From NCBI RefSeq assembly GCF_021728295.1, contig NZ_JAKJXE010000011.1:1-64000 (forward strand): DNA of 64,000 nucleotides. The letters are read 5' to 3'. Positions 54,034 to 63,082 of this stretch are shown in pieces. Source of the stretch: Pseudomonas petrae (GTDB lineage Bacteria; Pseudomonadota; Gammaproteobacteria; Pseudomonadales; Pseudomonadaceae). The translations under genes were made by a program, and so were the position numbers. The notes beneath the pieces were generated by a model. That model saw nothing but the letters and a program-made list of their open reading frames with translations, did not search any database and was not told where the DNA came from. Positions within the stretch are counted from its first letter, which is position 1. Each line of letters starts with the position of its first letter.

Positions 54034-55239
54034 ATGAAAACGCTCTGGCACCACTGTCACGCAGCAACCATGGCGAACGGCACGTACTCGATCATCGAGG
54101 ACGCCGCCATCGTGACCGATGCAGCGCAGATCGTCTGGATCGGTCCTCTCCAAGAGTTGCCGGACCAGGGCGACATCAAGCGCGTCGACCTGAACGGCGC
54201 GTGGTTGATGCCTGGCCTGATCGATTGCCACACGCACACGGTGTTCGGCGGTAACCGCAGCGGTGAGTTCGAACAGCGCTTGCAGGGCGTCAGCTACGCG
54301 GAAATCGCCGCAGCGGGCGGCGGTATTGCCAGCACCGTCCGCGCCACCCGGGCCGCCAGTGAAGAAGAACTCTACGCCAGCGCTGAACGTCGTCTGCTGC
54401 ACCTGCTCAGGGACGGCGTGACCACGATCGAGATGAAATCCGGTTACGGCCTGGACCTCGCCAGCGAACGCAAGATCCTGCGGGTGATTCGCCAACTGGG
54501 TGAAAACCTGCCGGTCACCGTGCGCAGCACCTGCCTCGCTGCCCACGCCTTGCCGCCGGAATACAAAGACCGCGCCGACGACTACATCGCCCACATCTGC
54601 AGCGAGATGCTGCCGGCGCTGGCGGCGGAAAACCTGGTGGATGCCGTCGACGCCTTCTGCGAATACCTGGCGTTCTCGCCAGCGCAGGTCGAGCGGGTGT
54701 TCATCACTGCCGGCCAGCTGGGCCTGCCGGTCAAGCTGCACGCCGAGCAGTTGTCTTCGCTGCACGGCTCGAGTCTGGCGGCGCGTTATCAGGCATTGTC
54801 GGCTGACCATCTGGAATTCATGACCGAAGAAGACGCCATCGCGATGGCGGCCTCAGGCACGGTCGCGGTGTTGCTGCCGGGGGCATTTTATTTCCTGCGC
54901 GAGACTCAGTTGCCACCGATGGATGCCCTGCGCAAACACGGGGTGAAGATCGCCATTTCCACCGACCTCAACCCGGGCACATCCCCGGGCTTGTCGCTGC
55001 GGCTGATGCTCAACATGGCCTGCACGCTGTTCCGCATGACCCCGGAAGAAGCCCTGGCCGGCGCAACTATCCACGCAGCACAGGCGCTGGGCCTGGCCGA
55101 GACCCATGGTTCGCTGGAGGTGGGCAAAACGGCGGATTTCGTCGCCTGGCACATCGAACGGCCTGCCGACCTCGCCTACTGGCTGGGCGGCGATCTGGAC
55201 AAACGCGTCGTGCGTCATGGCGTGGAACGCACTCTCTAA
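54034..55239 (+). CDS. hutI: Imidazolonepropionase
   Basis: Third step of histidine catabolism: imidazolone propionate to formiminoglutamate. A 401-residue metal-dependent amidohydrolase from the ATG at 54034, behind CTGGAGG. The metal site IDCHTHTVFGG, the KLHAEQ histidine and the STDLNPGTSP aspartate are visible. It is 13 bases before hutG. Confidence 0.96.
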   Translation: MKTLWHHCHAATMANGTYSIIEDAAIVTDAAQIVWIGPLQELPDQGDIKRVDLNGAWLMPGLIDCHTHTVFGGNRSGEFEQRLQGVSYAEIAAAGGGIASTVRATRAASEEELYASAERRLLHLLRDGVTTIEMKSGYGLDLASERKILRVIRQLGENLPVTVRSTCLAAHALPPEYKDRADDYIAHICSEMLPALAAENLVDAVDAFCEYLAFSPAQVERVFITAGQLGLPVKLHAEQLSSLHGSSLAARYQALSADHLEFMTEEDAIAMAASGTVAVLLPGAFYFLRETQLPPMDALRKHGVKIAISTDLNPGTSPGLSLRLMLNMACTLFRMTPEEALAGATIHAAQALGLAETHGSLEVGKTADFVAWHIERPADLAYWLGGDLDKRVVRHGVERTL

Positions 55240-55252
55240 TCAGGGGAATACT

Positions 55253-56056
55253 GTGGACAAGGTTCTGAGTTTCACTCGCGGTCGCGTGCCGCTGCTGATC
55301 AGCATGCCGCACCCGGGACTGCACCTGACGCCCGCCGTGCGTGACGGTCTGGTGGACGAGGCCGTGAGCCTGCCGGACACCGACTGGCACATTCCGCGTC
55401 TGTATGACTTTGCGTCTGACCTCGGCGCCAGCGTGCTCTCGGCGGAATATTCGCGCTTCGTCATCGACCTCAATCGCCCCTCCGACGACACGCCGCTGTA
55501 CGCCGGCGCGACCACCGGGCTGTTCCCGTCGACGTTGTTCGAAGGCGACCCGTTGTTCAAGGAAGGTTTGTCGCCCAGCAAGGAAGAACGCGCAACCTAT
55601 CTGGAGAAAATCTGGACGCCGTACCACGATACCCTGCGCAACGAGCTTGAACGCCTGCGCGCCGAGTTCGGATATGCGCTGCTGTTCGATGCGCATTCCA
55701 TTCGTGGACACATCCCGCACTTGTTCGACGGGCGGCTGCCGGACTTCAACCTCGGCACGTTCAATGGTGCGAGCTGTGATGAAGCGCTGGCCCAGCGTCT
55801 GGACACCGCCTGCGCTGCGGCGAAGAACTACAGCCATGTGCTCAACGGCCGTTTCAAGGGCGGCCACATCACCCGCCACTACGGCGACCCGTCCAACCAT
55901 ATCCACGCGGTACAACTGGAACTGGCGCAGAGCACGTACATGGACGAGTTCGTGCCGTTCCACTACCGTCCCGATCTGGCCGAGCCGACGCAGGTGGTGT
56001 TGAAAGGTCTGCTGGAAGAGATGATCGCCTGGGGGCGGGAGAAGTACGGGAAGTAG
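55253..56056 (+). CDS. hutG: N-formylglutamate deformylase
   Basis: Final step of this histidine route, releasing formate and glutamate. The GTG at 55253, with AGGGG upstream, gives 267 residues, the family length. Recognisable elements are LLISMPHPGLHLTP, the DLNRPSDDTPLY stretch and FDAHSIRGHIPHLF. It is the last gene of the operon; family C REP elements follow. Confidence 0.96.
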   Translation: MDKVLSFTRGRVPLLISMPHPGLHLTPAVRDGLVDEAVSLPDTDWHIPRLYDFASDLGASVLSAEYSRFVIDLNRPSDDTPLYAGATTGLFPSTLFEGDPLFKEGLSPSKEERATYLEKIWTPYHDTLRNELERLRAEFGYALLFDAHSIRGHIPHLFDGRLPDFNLGTFNGASCDEALAQRLDTACAAAKNYSHVLNGRFKGGHITRHYGDPSNHIHAVQLELAQSTYMDEFVPFHYRPDLAEPTQVVLKGLLEEMIAWGREKYGK

Positions 56057-56078
56057 CCCCGGGTTGATGACTCTCTTG

Positions 56079-56220
56079 GTGGGACCGGCTTCAGCCGGGA
56101 AGAGGCCAGTTTGAGCACCATCAATTTTGCGGCATTGCACCTGACGCCTTCCCGGCTAAAGCCGGTCCCACTGGATGCGCACGCGGCGTTAGTGGGACCG
56201 GCTTTAGTCGGGAAGAGGCC
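56079..56220. repeat. Three family C REP units between hutG and cadA
   Basis: An inverted pair (56079-56171) plus a third unit in direct orientation (56192-56220, with TAGTCGG in place of TAGCCGG). They lie between the convergent hutG and cadA genes and probably terminate or protect both transcripts. Confidence 0.9.
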
Positions 56221-56254
56221 TGTCTGAGCACCATCAGTCTCCTGATCATCAGCG

Positions 56255-58594
56255 TTACTTTTTCAACAACCGCAACCCGTTGAACACCACCAGCAAACTC
56301 ACGCCCATGTCGGCGAACACCGCCATCCACATGGTGGCCATGCCAGCGAAGGTCACCGCCAGAAAGATCAGCTTGATCACCAGCGCCAGCGCCATGTTCT
56401 GCTTGAGCACCGCTGCCGTGTCCCGCGACAGGCGAATGAAGGTCGGAATCTTGCGCAGATCATCGTCCATCAGCGCCACGTCGGCGGTTTCGATGGCAGT
56501 GTCCGTGCCCGCCGCCGCCATGGCAAAACCGATCTCCGCCCGGGCCAGCGCCGGCGCATCATTGATGCCATCCCCGACCATGCCCACCCGATGGTTTTGC
56601 GCGTACAGGGCTTCAATGGCTTGCAGCTTGTCGGTCGGCATCAGATTGCCCTGGGCCTGATCGATGCCCACCTGAGCGGCGATGGCCTTGGCGGTGTGCG
56701 GGTTGTCGCCCGTCAGCATCATCGTCTTCACGCCCAGCGCATGCAGTTGCTCGATGGCCTCGCGGCTGCTGTCCTTCACCGTGTCGGCGACCGCAAACAA
56801 CGCCAGCGGGCCGGAAGCGTCGAACAGCAGCACCACGGTTTTGCCCTGGCTTTCCAGCGCTTCAAGTTGCGCTTCCAGTCCCGGCGAGCAATACCCGGCG
56901 TCATGCACCAGACGATGGTTGCCCAAGTGATACAAACGCCCTTGCACCTCGCCTTTCACGCCAAGCCCTGCGAGGGCTTCGAACGCCTCGACCGGCAGCC
57001 GGGTGCCGTCCTGCGCAGCCTTGGCAATCGCTTGAGACACCGGGTGATCCGAGCGACCGGCCAGGCTCGCCGAGATCGCCAGCGCTTGCTCGCCCAATGA
57101 CGTATCGAGCAACACGTAATCAGTCTGCACCGGCTTGCCGTGGGTGATGGTGCCGGTCTTGTCGAGCGCCAGGTAATCGAGCTTGTGCCCCATTTCCAGG
57201 TACACGCCGCCCTTGATCAGGATGCCTTTGCGCGCCGCCGCTGCCAGACCGCTGACAATCGTCACCGGCGTCGAAATCACGAGCGCACACGGGCACGCAA
57301 CCACCAGCAGCACGAGCGCGCGGTAGATCCAGTCAAACCACACCGCGCCCATGAACAGCGGGGGGATGATCGCGATCGCCAGAGCCAGCGCGAACACGGC
57401 GGGCGTGTAGATCTTTGAAAAGCTGTCAACGAAACGCTGAGTCGGCGCGCGCGCACCCTGGGCCGCCTCGACGGCATGGATGATCCGCGCCAGCGTCGAG
57501 TTGTTGGCGGCGGCGGTCACTTTGTATTCCAGCGAACCGGCCTGATTGATCGTGCCGGCAAAGACCTTGTCGCCCACGGTTTTCTCGACCGGCAGGCTTT
57601 CGCCCGTGATCGGCGCCTGATCGATGCTCGACTGGCCGGAAACCACTTCACCGTCCAGCCCGATGCGCTCACCCGGTTTCACCCGAACGACGCTGCCCAA
57701 CTCAATATTCTTGACCTCAATCTCAAGCCACTCGCCGTTCTGCTGCACCGTCGCGGTTTCCGGCGTCAGCTGCATAAGGCCGCCAATGGCATTGCGCGCA
57801 CGGTCCAGGGATTTGGCTTCGATCAGCTCGGCGACGGTGAACAGAAACATCACCATCGCCGCTTCTGGCCACTGCCCGATCAGCACCGCGCCGGTGACAG
57901 CGATGCTCATCAGCGCATTGATGTTCAGGTTGAAGTTTTTCAGGGCGATCCAGCCCTTTTTGTAGGTGGTCAGGCCGCCGCTGAAAATGGCGACCAGCGC
58001 AACGATGGCGACTACCCAGGTGGGCGCGGCGTTGGTGAAATGGATGACTTCCGCCGTCAATGCAGCGACACCCGACAGCGCCAACGGCCACCACGGTTTG
58101 TTGGCGGGCGGCAGCGACGCGGTTTCCTTGTCAGCGCCCTCTTCGATCAGGTCCGCCTGCATGCCCAGCGCGCCAATGGCGTCGCGGATGGGGTCGGTGG
58201 ACGGTAGCTCGTGCCAGACACCCAGCACGCGATTGATCAGATTGAATTCAAGCTTCTGAATACCCTTCATCTTGCCGAGCTTGTTCTGGATCAGCGTCTG
58301 CTCGGTGGGGCAGTCCATGGCTTCGATGCGGAAGCTGCTGAGTTGACCCTCAGCGCCTGACGCGCCATCGATGGTCACGACGGCGGGTGCGCTGTCGTGG
58401 GAGCAGCACGCGTGGGCAGCATGGTCGTGTTTGTGCACGGGCGTGAGTTTGGCTTGCCCGCGGTCATGACCGGCGTGATCGTGATCAGCGTGGTCATGGG
58501 CGGAATGGTCATGAGCAGCGTGCTCGTGCCCGGCATGGTCGGGCGCGATGTGAGCAGGATTGCGAGGGGAAGATTTGTGTACAGAGTCACTCAT
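56255..58594 (-). CDS. cadA: Heavy-metal (Cd/Zn/Pb) P-type ATPase with histidine-rich N-terminus
   Basis: Exports divalent soft metals across the inner membrane. From the ATG at 58594 it is 779 residues. A GTG further upstream lies inside the promoter dyad and is rejected. The order is a His/Asp-rich N-terminal stretch (repeated HDHA units, about residues 20-70), a metal-binding domain whose motif is MDCPTEQ, with one cysteine in place of CxxC, then transmembrane CPC (ACPCALV), phosphorylation site DKTGTIT and hinge GDGINDAP. It is divergent from cadR, which should induce it in the presence of metal. Confidence 0.93.
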   Translation of the reverse strand: MSDSVHKSSPRNPAHIAPDHAGHEHAAHDHSAHDHADHDHAGHDRGQAKLTPVHKHDHAAHACCSHDSAPAVVTIDGASGAEGQLSSFRIEAMDCPTEQTLIQNKLGKMKGIQKLEFNLINRVLGVWHELPSTDPIRDAIGALGMQADLIEEGADKETASLPPANKPWWPLALSGVAALTAEVIHFTNAAPTWVVAIVALVAIFSGGLTTYKKGWIALKNFNLNINALMSIAVTGAVLIGQWPEAAMVMFLFTVAELIEAKSLDRARNAIGGLMQLTPETATVQQNGEWLEIEVKNIELGSVVRVKPGERIGLDGEVVSGQSSIDQAPITGESLPVEKTVGDKVFAGTINQAGSLEYKVTAAANNSTLARIIHAVEAAQGARAPTQRFVDSFSKIYTPAVFALALAIAIIPPLFMGAVWFDWIYRALVLLVVACPCALVISTPVTIVSGLAAAARKGILIKGGVYLEMGHKLDYLALDKTGTITHGKPVQTDYVLLDTSLGEQALAISASLAGRSDHPVSQAIAKAAQDGTRLPVEAFEALAGLGVKGEVQGRLYHLGNHRLVHDAGYCSPGLEAQLEALESQGKTVVLLFDASGPLALFAVADTVKDSSREAIEQLHALGVKTMMLTGDNPHTAKAIAAQVGIDQAQGNLMPTDKLQAIEALYAQNHRVGMVGDGINDAPALARAEIGFAMAAAGTDTAIETADVALMDDDLRKIPTFIRLSRDTAAVLKQNMALALVIKLIFLAVTFAGMATMWMAVFADMGVSLLVVFNGLRLLKK

Positions 58595-58631
58595 GGATTG
58601 AGTCTCTAAGTGTGCGTGTTGCCAAGTGAAC

Positions 58632-58655
58632 ACCCTGTAGCCACTATAGGGTCAA
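58632..58655 (-). promoter_or_regulatory. cadA promoter with MerR-type (CadR) operator
   Basis: Read toward cadA, TTGACC (58655-58650) is followed after a long 19-base spacer by TTCACT. The spacer is filled by the dyad ACCCT-N-TAGTGGCTA-N-AGGGT (58632-58652). The over-long spacer with a central dyad is the hallmark of MerR-family activation. Confidence 0.8.
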
Positions 58656-58677
58656 GCATCCTATCGAGATCTTGCGC

Positions 58678-59136
58678 ATGAACCCTTCATTTAAAATCGG
58701 CGAACTGGCAAAACTCACGGATTGCCCGGTGGAAACCATTCGGTACTACGAGCGCGAGGGCCTGCTCAGTGAGCCTGCACGCAGTGACGGCAACTATCGG
58801 CTCTACACCCAGGAGCACGTCGAGCGCCTAACCTTCATCCGCAACTGCCGCAGCCTGGACATGACGCTGGACGAGATCCGCAGCCTGCTGGCGCTGCGCG
58901 ACAGTCCGCGGGACCAGTGCGAGAACGTCAACGCGCTGATTGACGAACACATCCAGCACGTGAACGCCCGGGTCGCGAGCCTGCAAGCGCTGCAGGAGCA
59001 ACTGGTCGACCTGCGCCAACGCTGCAGCGAAGGTGCGCCGGATCACTGCGGGATTCTGGATCGGCTTGAAATCAGCGGCAGCGTCGTGGCAGCGGACGTC
59101 GAACACTCCCACGTAGGCCGCAGCCACGGGCATTGA
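58678..59136 (+). CDS. cadR: MerR-family metal-responsive regulator CadR
   Basis: Activates cadA in response to Cd (and possibly Zn or Pb) by untwisting the long promoter spacer. It is 152 residues from the ATG at 58678. The winged helix is IGELAKLTDCPVETIRYYERE, given as a landmark. Metal-site cysteines lie at about 81, 116 and 124 (DQCENVN, RQRCSEGAPDHC). The histidine-rich C-terminus SHVGRSHGH matches P. putida CadR. It is divergent from cadA with an 83-base intergenic region. Confidence 0.93.
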   Translation: MNPSFKIGELAKLTDCPVETIRYYEREGLLSEPARSDGNYRLYTQEHVERLTFIRNCRSLDMTLDEIRSLLALRDSPRDQCENVNALIDEHIQHVNARVASLQALQEQLVDLRQRCSEGAPDHCGILDRLEISGSVVAADVEHSHVGRSHGH

Positions 59137-59140
59137 CTGG

Positions 59141-59450
59141 TTAGTGGGACCGGCTTTAGCCGGGAAGCGGACATTGGGAGCAACATCACTTTCGCGGTGT
59201 GGCATCCGACGCCTTCCCGGCTAAAGCCGGTCCCACAAGTCGGCGTTCCAGCCGGTCCCATTGAATGCACGCGAATGCTTTAGTGGGACCGGCTTTAGCC
59301 GGGAAGAGGCCATTGGGGGCAACATCACTTTCGCGGTGTGGCATCCGACGCCTTCCCGGCTAAAGCCGGTCCCACAAGTCGGCGTTTCAGCCGGACCCAT
59401 TGGACGCACGCGAATGCTTTAGTGGGACCGGCTTTAGCCGGGAAGAGGCC
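59141..59450. repeat. Tandem array of family C REP doublets, 139-bp period
   Basis: Two near-identical 139-bp units (59141-59279 and 59280-59418), each an inverted family C pair with its spacer and flank, followed by the start of a third (59419-59450). It fills the whole gap between the convergent cadR and catalase genes; nothing else is present. Confidence 0.93.
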
Positions 59451-59463
59451 GGTGCACGCACCT

Positions 59464-60912
59464 TCAAGCGTTGTGGATACGCTCAACCGCAGCCGCGACC
59501 CCAATCCCGTACTCAGGATCAGCCATCGAGCAGTGTTCGATGTGCAGCTGAATAATCGGTGCCGACACGCCGCGCAACGAGCGGGCGGTGTTGTCGAACA
59601 GCGACTGTTTCTCCCGGTCGTTCATCAGGCGGAACAGGTTGCCTGGCTGCGAGTAGTAGTCGCCATCCACGCGGTGGTTCCAGTGAGCGGCCGCGCCTTC
59701 GATCGACAACGGCGGCTCTCTGAAGTCCGGCTGTTCCTGAAACGCGCCTTTGGTGTTCGGCTCATAAGAAGTCATGCCGCCACGATTACCGTCGATGCGC
59801 ATCAGGCCGTCGCGGTGGTAGCTGTTCACGTGCAGCGCCGCCCGTGGCGAGTTCACCGGGATCTGGTGGTGGTTGACGCTCAAACGGTAGCGCTGGGCAT
59901 CGCCGTATGAGAACAGACGACCCTGCAGCATTTTGTCCGGCGAGAAGCTGATGCCCGGCACCACGTTGGAAGGCGCAAATGCCGCCTGCTCAACGTCCGC
60001 AAAGTTGTTCTCCGGATTACGGTTCAGCTCAACAACGCCCACTTCGATCAGCGGGTAGTCGCCCTTCGGCCAGACCTTGGTCAGGTCGAACGGGTTGATG
60101 GGGTACGAGCCCGCCTCCTTCTCCGGCATGATCTGCACGAACAGCTTCCAGCGCGGGAAGTTGCCCTGCTCGATGTTTTCGTACAGGTCACGGTGATGGG
60201 ACTCACGGTCACGGCCGACCAGGTCCTGCGCTTCGGCGTCGGTCAGGTTGGCGATGCCTTGCTGCGAGACAAAGTGGAATTTCACCCAGAACCGCTCGTG
60301 CTGCGCGCTGAGAAAGCTGTAGGTGTGGCTGCCAAACCCGTGCATTTCGCGGTAGCTGCGGGGAATGCCGCGCTCGCTCATCACGACAGTCACCTGGTGC
60401 AGCGCTTCCGGCAGTTGAGTCCAGAAGTCCCAGTTGTTTTCGGCACTGCGCATGCCGGTGCGTGGGTCGCGTTTGACGGCGTGGTTCAGGTCAGGAAACT
60501 TCATCGGGTCGCGCAGGAAGAACACCGGCGTGTTATTGCCAACCATGTCCCAATTGCCTTCCTCGGTGTAGAACTTGAACGAGAAACCGCGAATGTCGCG
60601 CTCGGCATCTGCTGCGCCGCGCTCACCGGCAACGGTGGAGAAGCGGGCGAACATCTCGGTGGTTTTGCCAATTTCAGAAAAGATTTTTGCGCGGGTGTAG
60701 CGGGTGATGTCGTGAGTGACGGTGAAGGTGCCAAACGCGCCGGAACCCTTGGCGTGCATGCGACGCTCCGGGATAACTTCACGATCGAAATGGGCGAGCT
60801 TCTCGAGGAACCAGACATCCTGCAGCAGCGCGGGGCCGTGGGGGCCGGCGGTCTGGATATTCTGGTTGTCGACTACGGGGGCGCCGAAAGCGGTCGTCAG
60901 TTTGTTGCTCAT
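59464..60912 (-). CDS. katA: Monofunctional heme catalase, KatA type
   Basis: Decomposes hydrogen peroxide. It is 482 residues from the ATG at 60912, behind GTGGAG, the length of P. aeruginosa KatA. The catalytic histidine lies in RRMHAKGSGAFG, the distal asparagine in VGNNTPVFF, and the heme-ligand tyrosine in RLFSYGDAQRYRL. It is a small-subunit clade 3 enzyme. Upstream lies an inverted repeat that may be a regulatory site. No partner ankyrin gene is adjacent. Confidence 0.93.
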   Translation of the reverse strand: MSNKLTTAFGAPVVDNQNIQTAGPHGPALLQDVWFLEKLAHFDREVIPERRMHAKGSGAFGTFTVTHDITRYTRAKIFSEIGKTTEMFARFSTVAGERGAADAERDIRGFSFKFYTEEGNWDMVGNNTPVFFLRDPMKFPDLNHAVKRDPRTGMRSAENNWDFWTQLPEALHQVTVVMSERGIPRSYREMHGFGSHTYSFLSAQHERFWVKFHFVSQQGIANLTDAEAQDLVGRDRESHHRDLYENIEQGNFPRWKLFVQIMPEKEAGSYPINPFDLTKVWPKGDYPLIEVGVVELNRNPENNFADVEQAAFAPSNVVPGISFSPDKMLQGRLFSYGDAQRYRLSVNHHQIPVNSPRAALHVNSYHRDGLMRIDGNRGGMTSYEPNTKGAFQEQPDFREPPLSIEGAAAHWNHRVDGDYYSQPGNLFRLMNDREKQSLFDNTARSLRGVSAPIIQLHIEHCSMADPEYGIGVAAAVERIHNA

Positions 60913-61046
60913 GCGTGCTTCTCCACAAAGGGTACTGGCGGGCAACCCCTGCTGAGGCCGCCCTTTGTCTGTCCGATGGGGAGAACGATAGGGAAATCGA
61001 CGCGTTTAAGCTCATTGTCACTGCGCACTGGGCGGATAGAGGTTTT

Positions 61047-61063
61047 CAATCGGTTACCGATTG
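61047..61063. promoter_or_regulatory. Palindrome upstream of katA
   Basis: CAATCGGT-T-ACCGATTG, an 8-bp perfect inverted repeat with one central base, about 135 bases before the katA start. It does not fit the OxyR four-box pattern well. The cognate regulator is unknown. Confidence 0.4.
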
Positions 61064-61071
61064 ATCAATAG

Positions 61072-61096
61072 CCTCCACTCATGAGCGCAGTGGAGG
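61072..61096 (-). terminator. Hairpin after thyA
   Basis: CCTCCACT pairs with AGTGGAGG immediately after the thyA stop. No T tract follows, so this is a tentative terminator. Confidence 0.4.
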
Positions 61097-61930
61097 TCAC
61101 ACCGCTACCGGCGCCTTGATGCTCGGATCGGCGTCATAACCCACGATTTCGAAATCTTCGAATCGGTAGTCGTAGATGCTCTCCGGGCGACGCTTGATGT
61201 TCAGCTGCGGCAGCTGTCGCGGCGTGCGGGTCAGCTGCGTCGCGATTTGCTCTTCATGATTGGAGTAAGCGTGAGTGTCGCCCAGGCTCACGATGATCTC
61301 GTGGGGGATCAGGTCGCATTGCTGAGCCAGCATGTGGGTCAGCAGCGCCAACGCGGCGATATTGTACGGCAGGCCGAGGAAGACGTCCGAACTGCGAATG
61401 TACAGCTGCATCGACAGCTTGCCGTCGGCAACGAAGGCCTGATACAGCAGATGGCACACTGCAAGGGCCTGGCGCCCGGCCTTGACGTTCTCCTGCGGCG
61501 ACAGCTTTTCGTCCGGCAGGTACTCGGTGTTCCAGCCGTGGAACAGGATGCGCCGGCTGTTGGGGTTGTTCTTCAGGCAGTCGACCATGTAATCGATCTG
61601 GTTGATCTTGCCGCCATCCTTGGTCGGCCAGCCGGTCCACTGGGCGCCATACACCGGGCCGAGGTCGCCGTCTTCGGTGGCCCACTCATCCCAGATGGTT
61701 ACGCCGTTTTCGTTGAGCCATTTGGTGTTGGTGTTGCCGCTGAGCATCCAGATCAGCTCGTTGGCGATGCTCTTGAAGTGCAGCTTCTTGGTGGTCAGCA
61801 GCGGGAAGCCATCGGCCAGGTTGTGGCGAATCTGCCGACCGAACACGGCAGTGGTGCCAGTCCCGGTGCGGTCGCCCTTGCGGGTTCCGTTGTTGATGAC
61901 GTCCTGCAGCAGTTCAAGGTATTGCTTCAT
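61097..61930 (-). CDS. thyA: Thymidylate synthase
   Basis: Reductive methylation of dUMP to dTMP with methylene-tetrahydrofolate. It is 277 residues from the ATG at 61930, about 13 longer than E. coli ThyA. The catalytic cysteine lies in ALAVCHLLYQ, where most ThyA have a proline before it. The extra residues form a segment (YLPDEKLSPQENVKAGRQ) just ahead of it. Other active-site parts are normal (RSSDVFLGLPYNIA, DTHAYSNH, and end IKAPVAV). It lies 73 bases after lgt on the same strand, so lgt-thyA is probably an operon. Confidence 0.95.
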   Translation of the reverse strand: MKQYLELLQDVINNGTRKGDRTGTGTTAVFGRQIRHNLADGFPLLTTKKLHFKSIANELIWMLSGNTNTKWLNENGVTIWDEWATEDGDLGPVYGAQWTGWPTKDGGKINQIDYMVDCLKNNPNSRRILFHGWNTEYLPDEKLSPQENVKAGRQALAVCHLLYQAFVADGKLSMQLYIRSSDVFLGLPYNIAALALLTHMLAQQCDLIPHEIIVSLGDTHAYSNHEEQIATQLTRTPRQLPQLNIKRRPESIYDYRFEDFEIVGYDADPSIKAPVAV

Positions 61931-62003
61931 GACCAGAGGCCCTCTGTTTCGGTGGATCCGCCGCACCCATCAGGCCCGGCGTTCAGCAAATGTGCCCGGC
62001 GCG

Positions 62004-62816
62004 TCACGCCGCAGCGTTGTTGGCAGCGGGCGCGCGATGGTAGGCAAGCCAGATCAGCACCAGGCCGCCAATGATCATCGGCAGGCTGAGGATCTGCCCC
62101 ATGGTGACCCAGCCCCAGGCCAGATAACCCAGCTGGGCGTCCGGCACGCGGACGAACTCCACCACGAAGCGGAAGATGCCGTAGAACAGCGCGAACATGC
62201 CGGAAACGGCCATGGTCGGACGCGGCTTGCGGGAGAACAAATAGAGAATGACGAACAGTGCCACGCCTTCCAGCGCGAACTGGTAGAGCTGTGACGGATG
62301 GCGCGGCAGTTGCGCAGGATCGCTGTAGGGCGGGAACACCATGGCCCAGGGCAGATCAGTCGGTTTGCCCCACAGTTCGGCGTTGATGAAGTTACCGATG
62401 CGCCCGGCACCCAGACCAATCGGCACCATGGGCGCGATGAAGTCCATGAGCTGGAAGAACGACTTGCCGTTGCGCTTGCCGAACCAGTACGTCGCGATCA
62501 TCACGCCGATGATGCCGCCGTGGAACGCCATGCCGCCCTTCCACACTTCAAAGATCAGCAGCGGGTTGGCGATGTAGTTGGGCAGATCGTAGAACAGCAC
62601 GTAGCCGAGACGCCCACCGACGATGACGCCCATGGCGACCCAGAAAATCATGTCCGAGAGCTTTTCTTTGGTCCACGTCGGGTCAAAGCGATTCAGGCGA
62701 CGGGATGCCAGGTACCAGGCACTGCCGATACCGACCAGATACATCAGGCCGTACCAGTGAATTTGCAGCGGACCGATGGCCACGGCTACCGGGTCAATCT
62801 GCGGGTAAGGCAGCAT
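62004..62816 (-). CDS. lgt: Prolipoprotein diacylglyceryl transferase
   Basis: First enzyme of bacterial lipoprotein maturation, attaching diacylglycerol to the lipobox cysteine. It is 270 residues with about seven membrane helices and the signature GAGRIGNFINAELWG, with the catalytic-region GGMAFHGG. It is transcribed ahead of thyA, the standard order in proteobacteria. Confidence 0.97.
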   Translation of the reverse strand: MLPYPQIDPVAVAIGPLQIHWYGLMYLVGIGSAWYLASRRLNRFDPTWTKEKLSDMIFWVAMGVIVGGRLGYVLFYDLPNYIANPLLIFEVWKGGMAFHGGIIGVMIATYWFGKRNGKSFFQLMDFIAPMVPIGLGAGRIGNFINAELWGKPTDLPWAMVFPPYSDPAQLPRHPSQLYQFALEGVALFVILYLFSRKPRPTMAVSGMFALFYGIFRFVVEFVRVPDAQLGYLAWGWVTMGQILSLPMIIGGLVLIWLAYHRAPAANNAAA

Positions 62817-63082
62817 TGCGACTCCTTGAAATAGAAGCGCTCATTGAGCGACGAAGCGGAACTATGCGGCGGCGGCAGCAGGTAGTGCCACCCAATAATG
62901 ATGAAATCTGGTGCAAGAGCGACCGCGTTGCTAAACCCGCACACCGACGATGTCGCCACGCCTGACGCGGACATCTCTCAAAAACAGTGCGGCATGTTAC
63001 CGGACCGCGCCGATCCGCTCTAGCCGCGTGCGATGGATGTCGGCGTGCGGGGTGGGTAAAGTGGCGCAAAAAGGAGTCATCC

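Noticed and set aside
58595..58633. Alternative GTG start for CadA at 58633
   Set aside because: It lies within the MerR-type operator/promoter, upstream of the expected transcript start. The ATG at 58594 fits.
59141..59450. CRISPR-like regular repeat array
   Set aside because: The units are palindromic family C REP doublets, 139 bp long, with near-identical rather than unique spacers and no cas genes.
61041..61075. OxyR binding site upstream of katA
   Set aside because: Only the first ATAG and a poor second box fit the four-box spacing; the dyad itself does not match.
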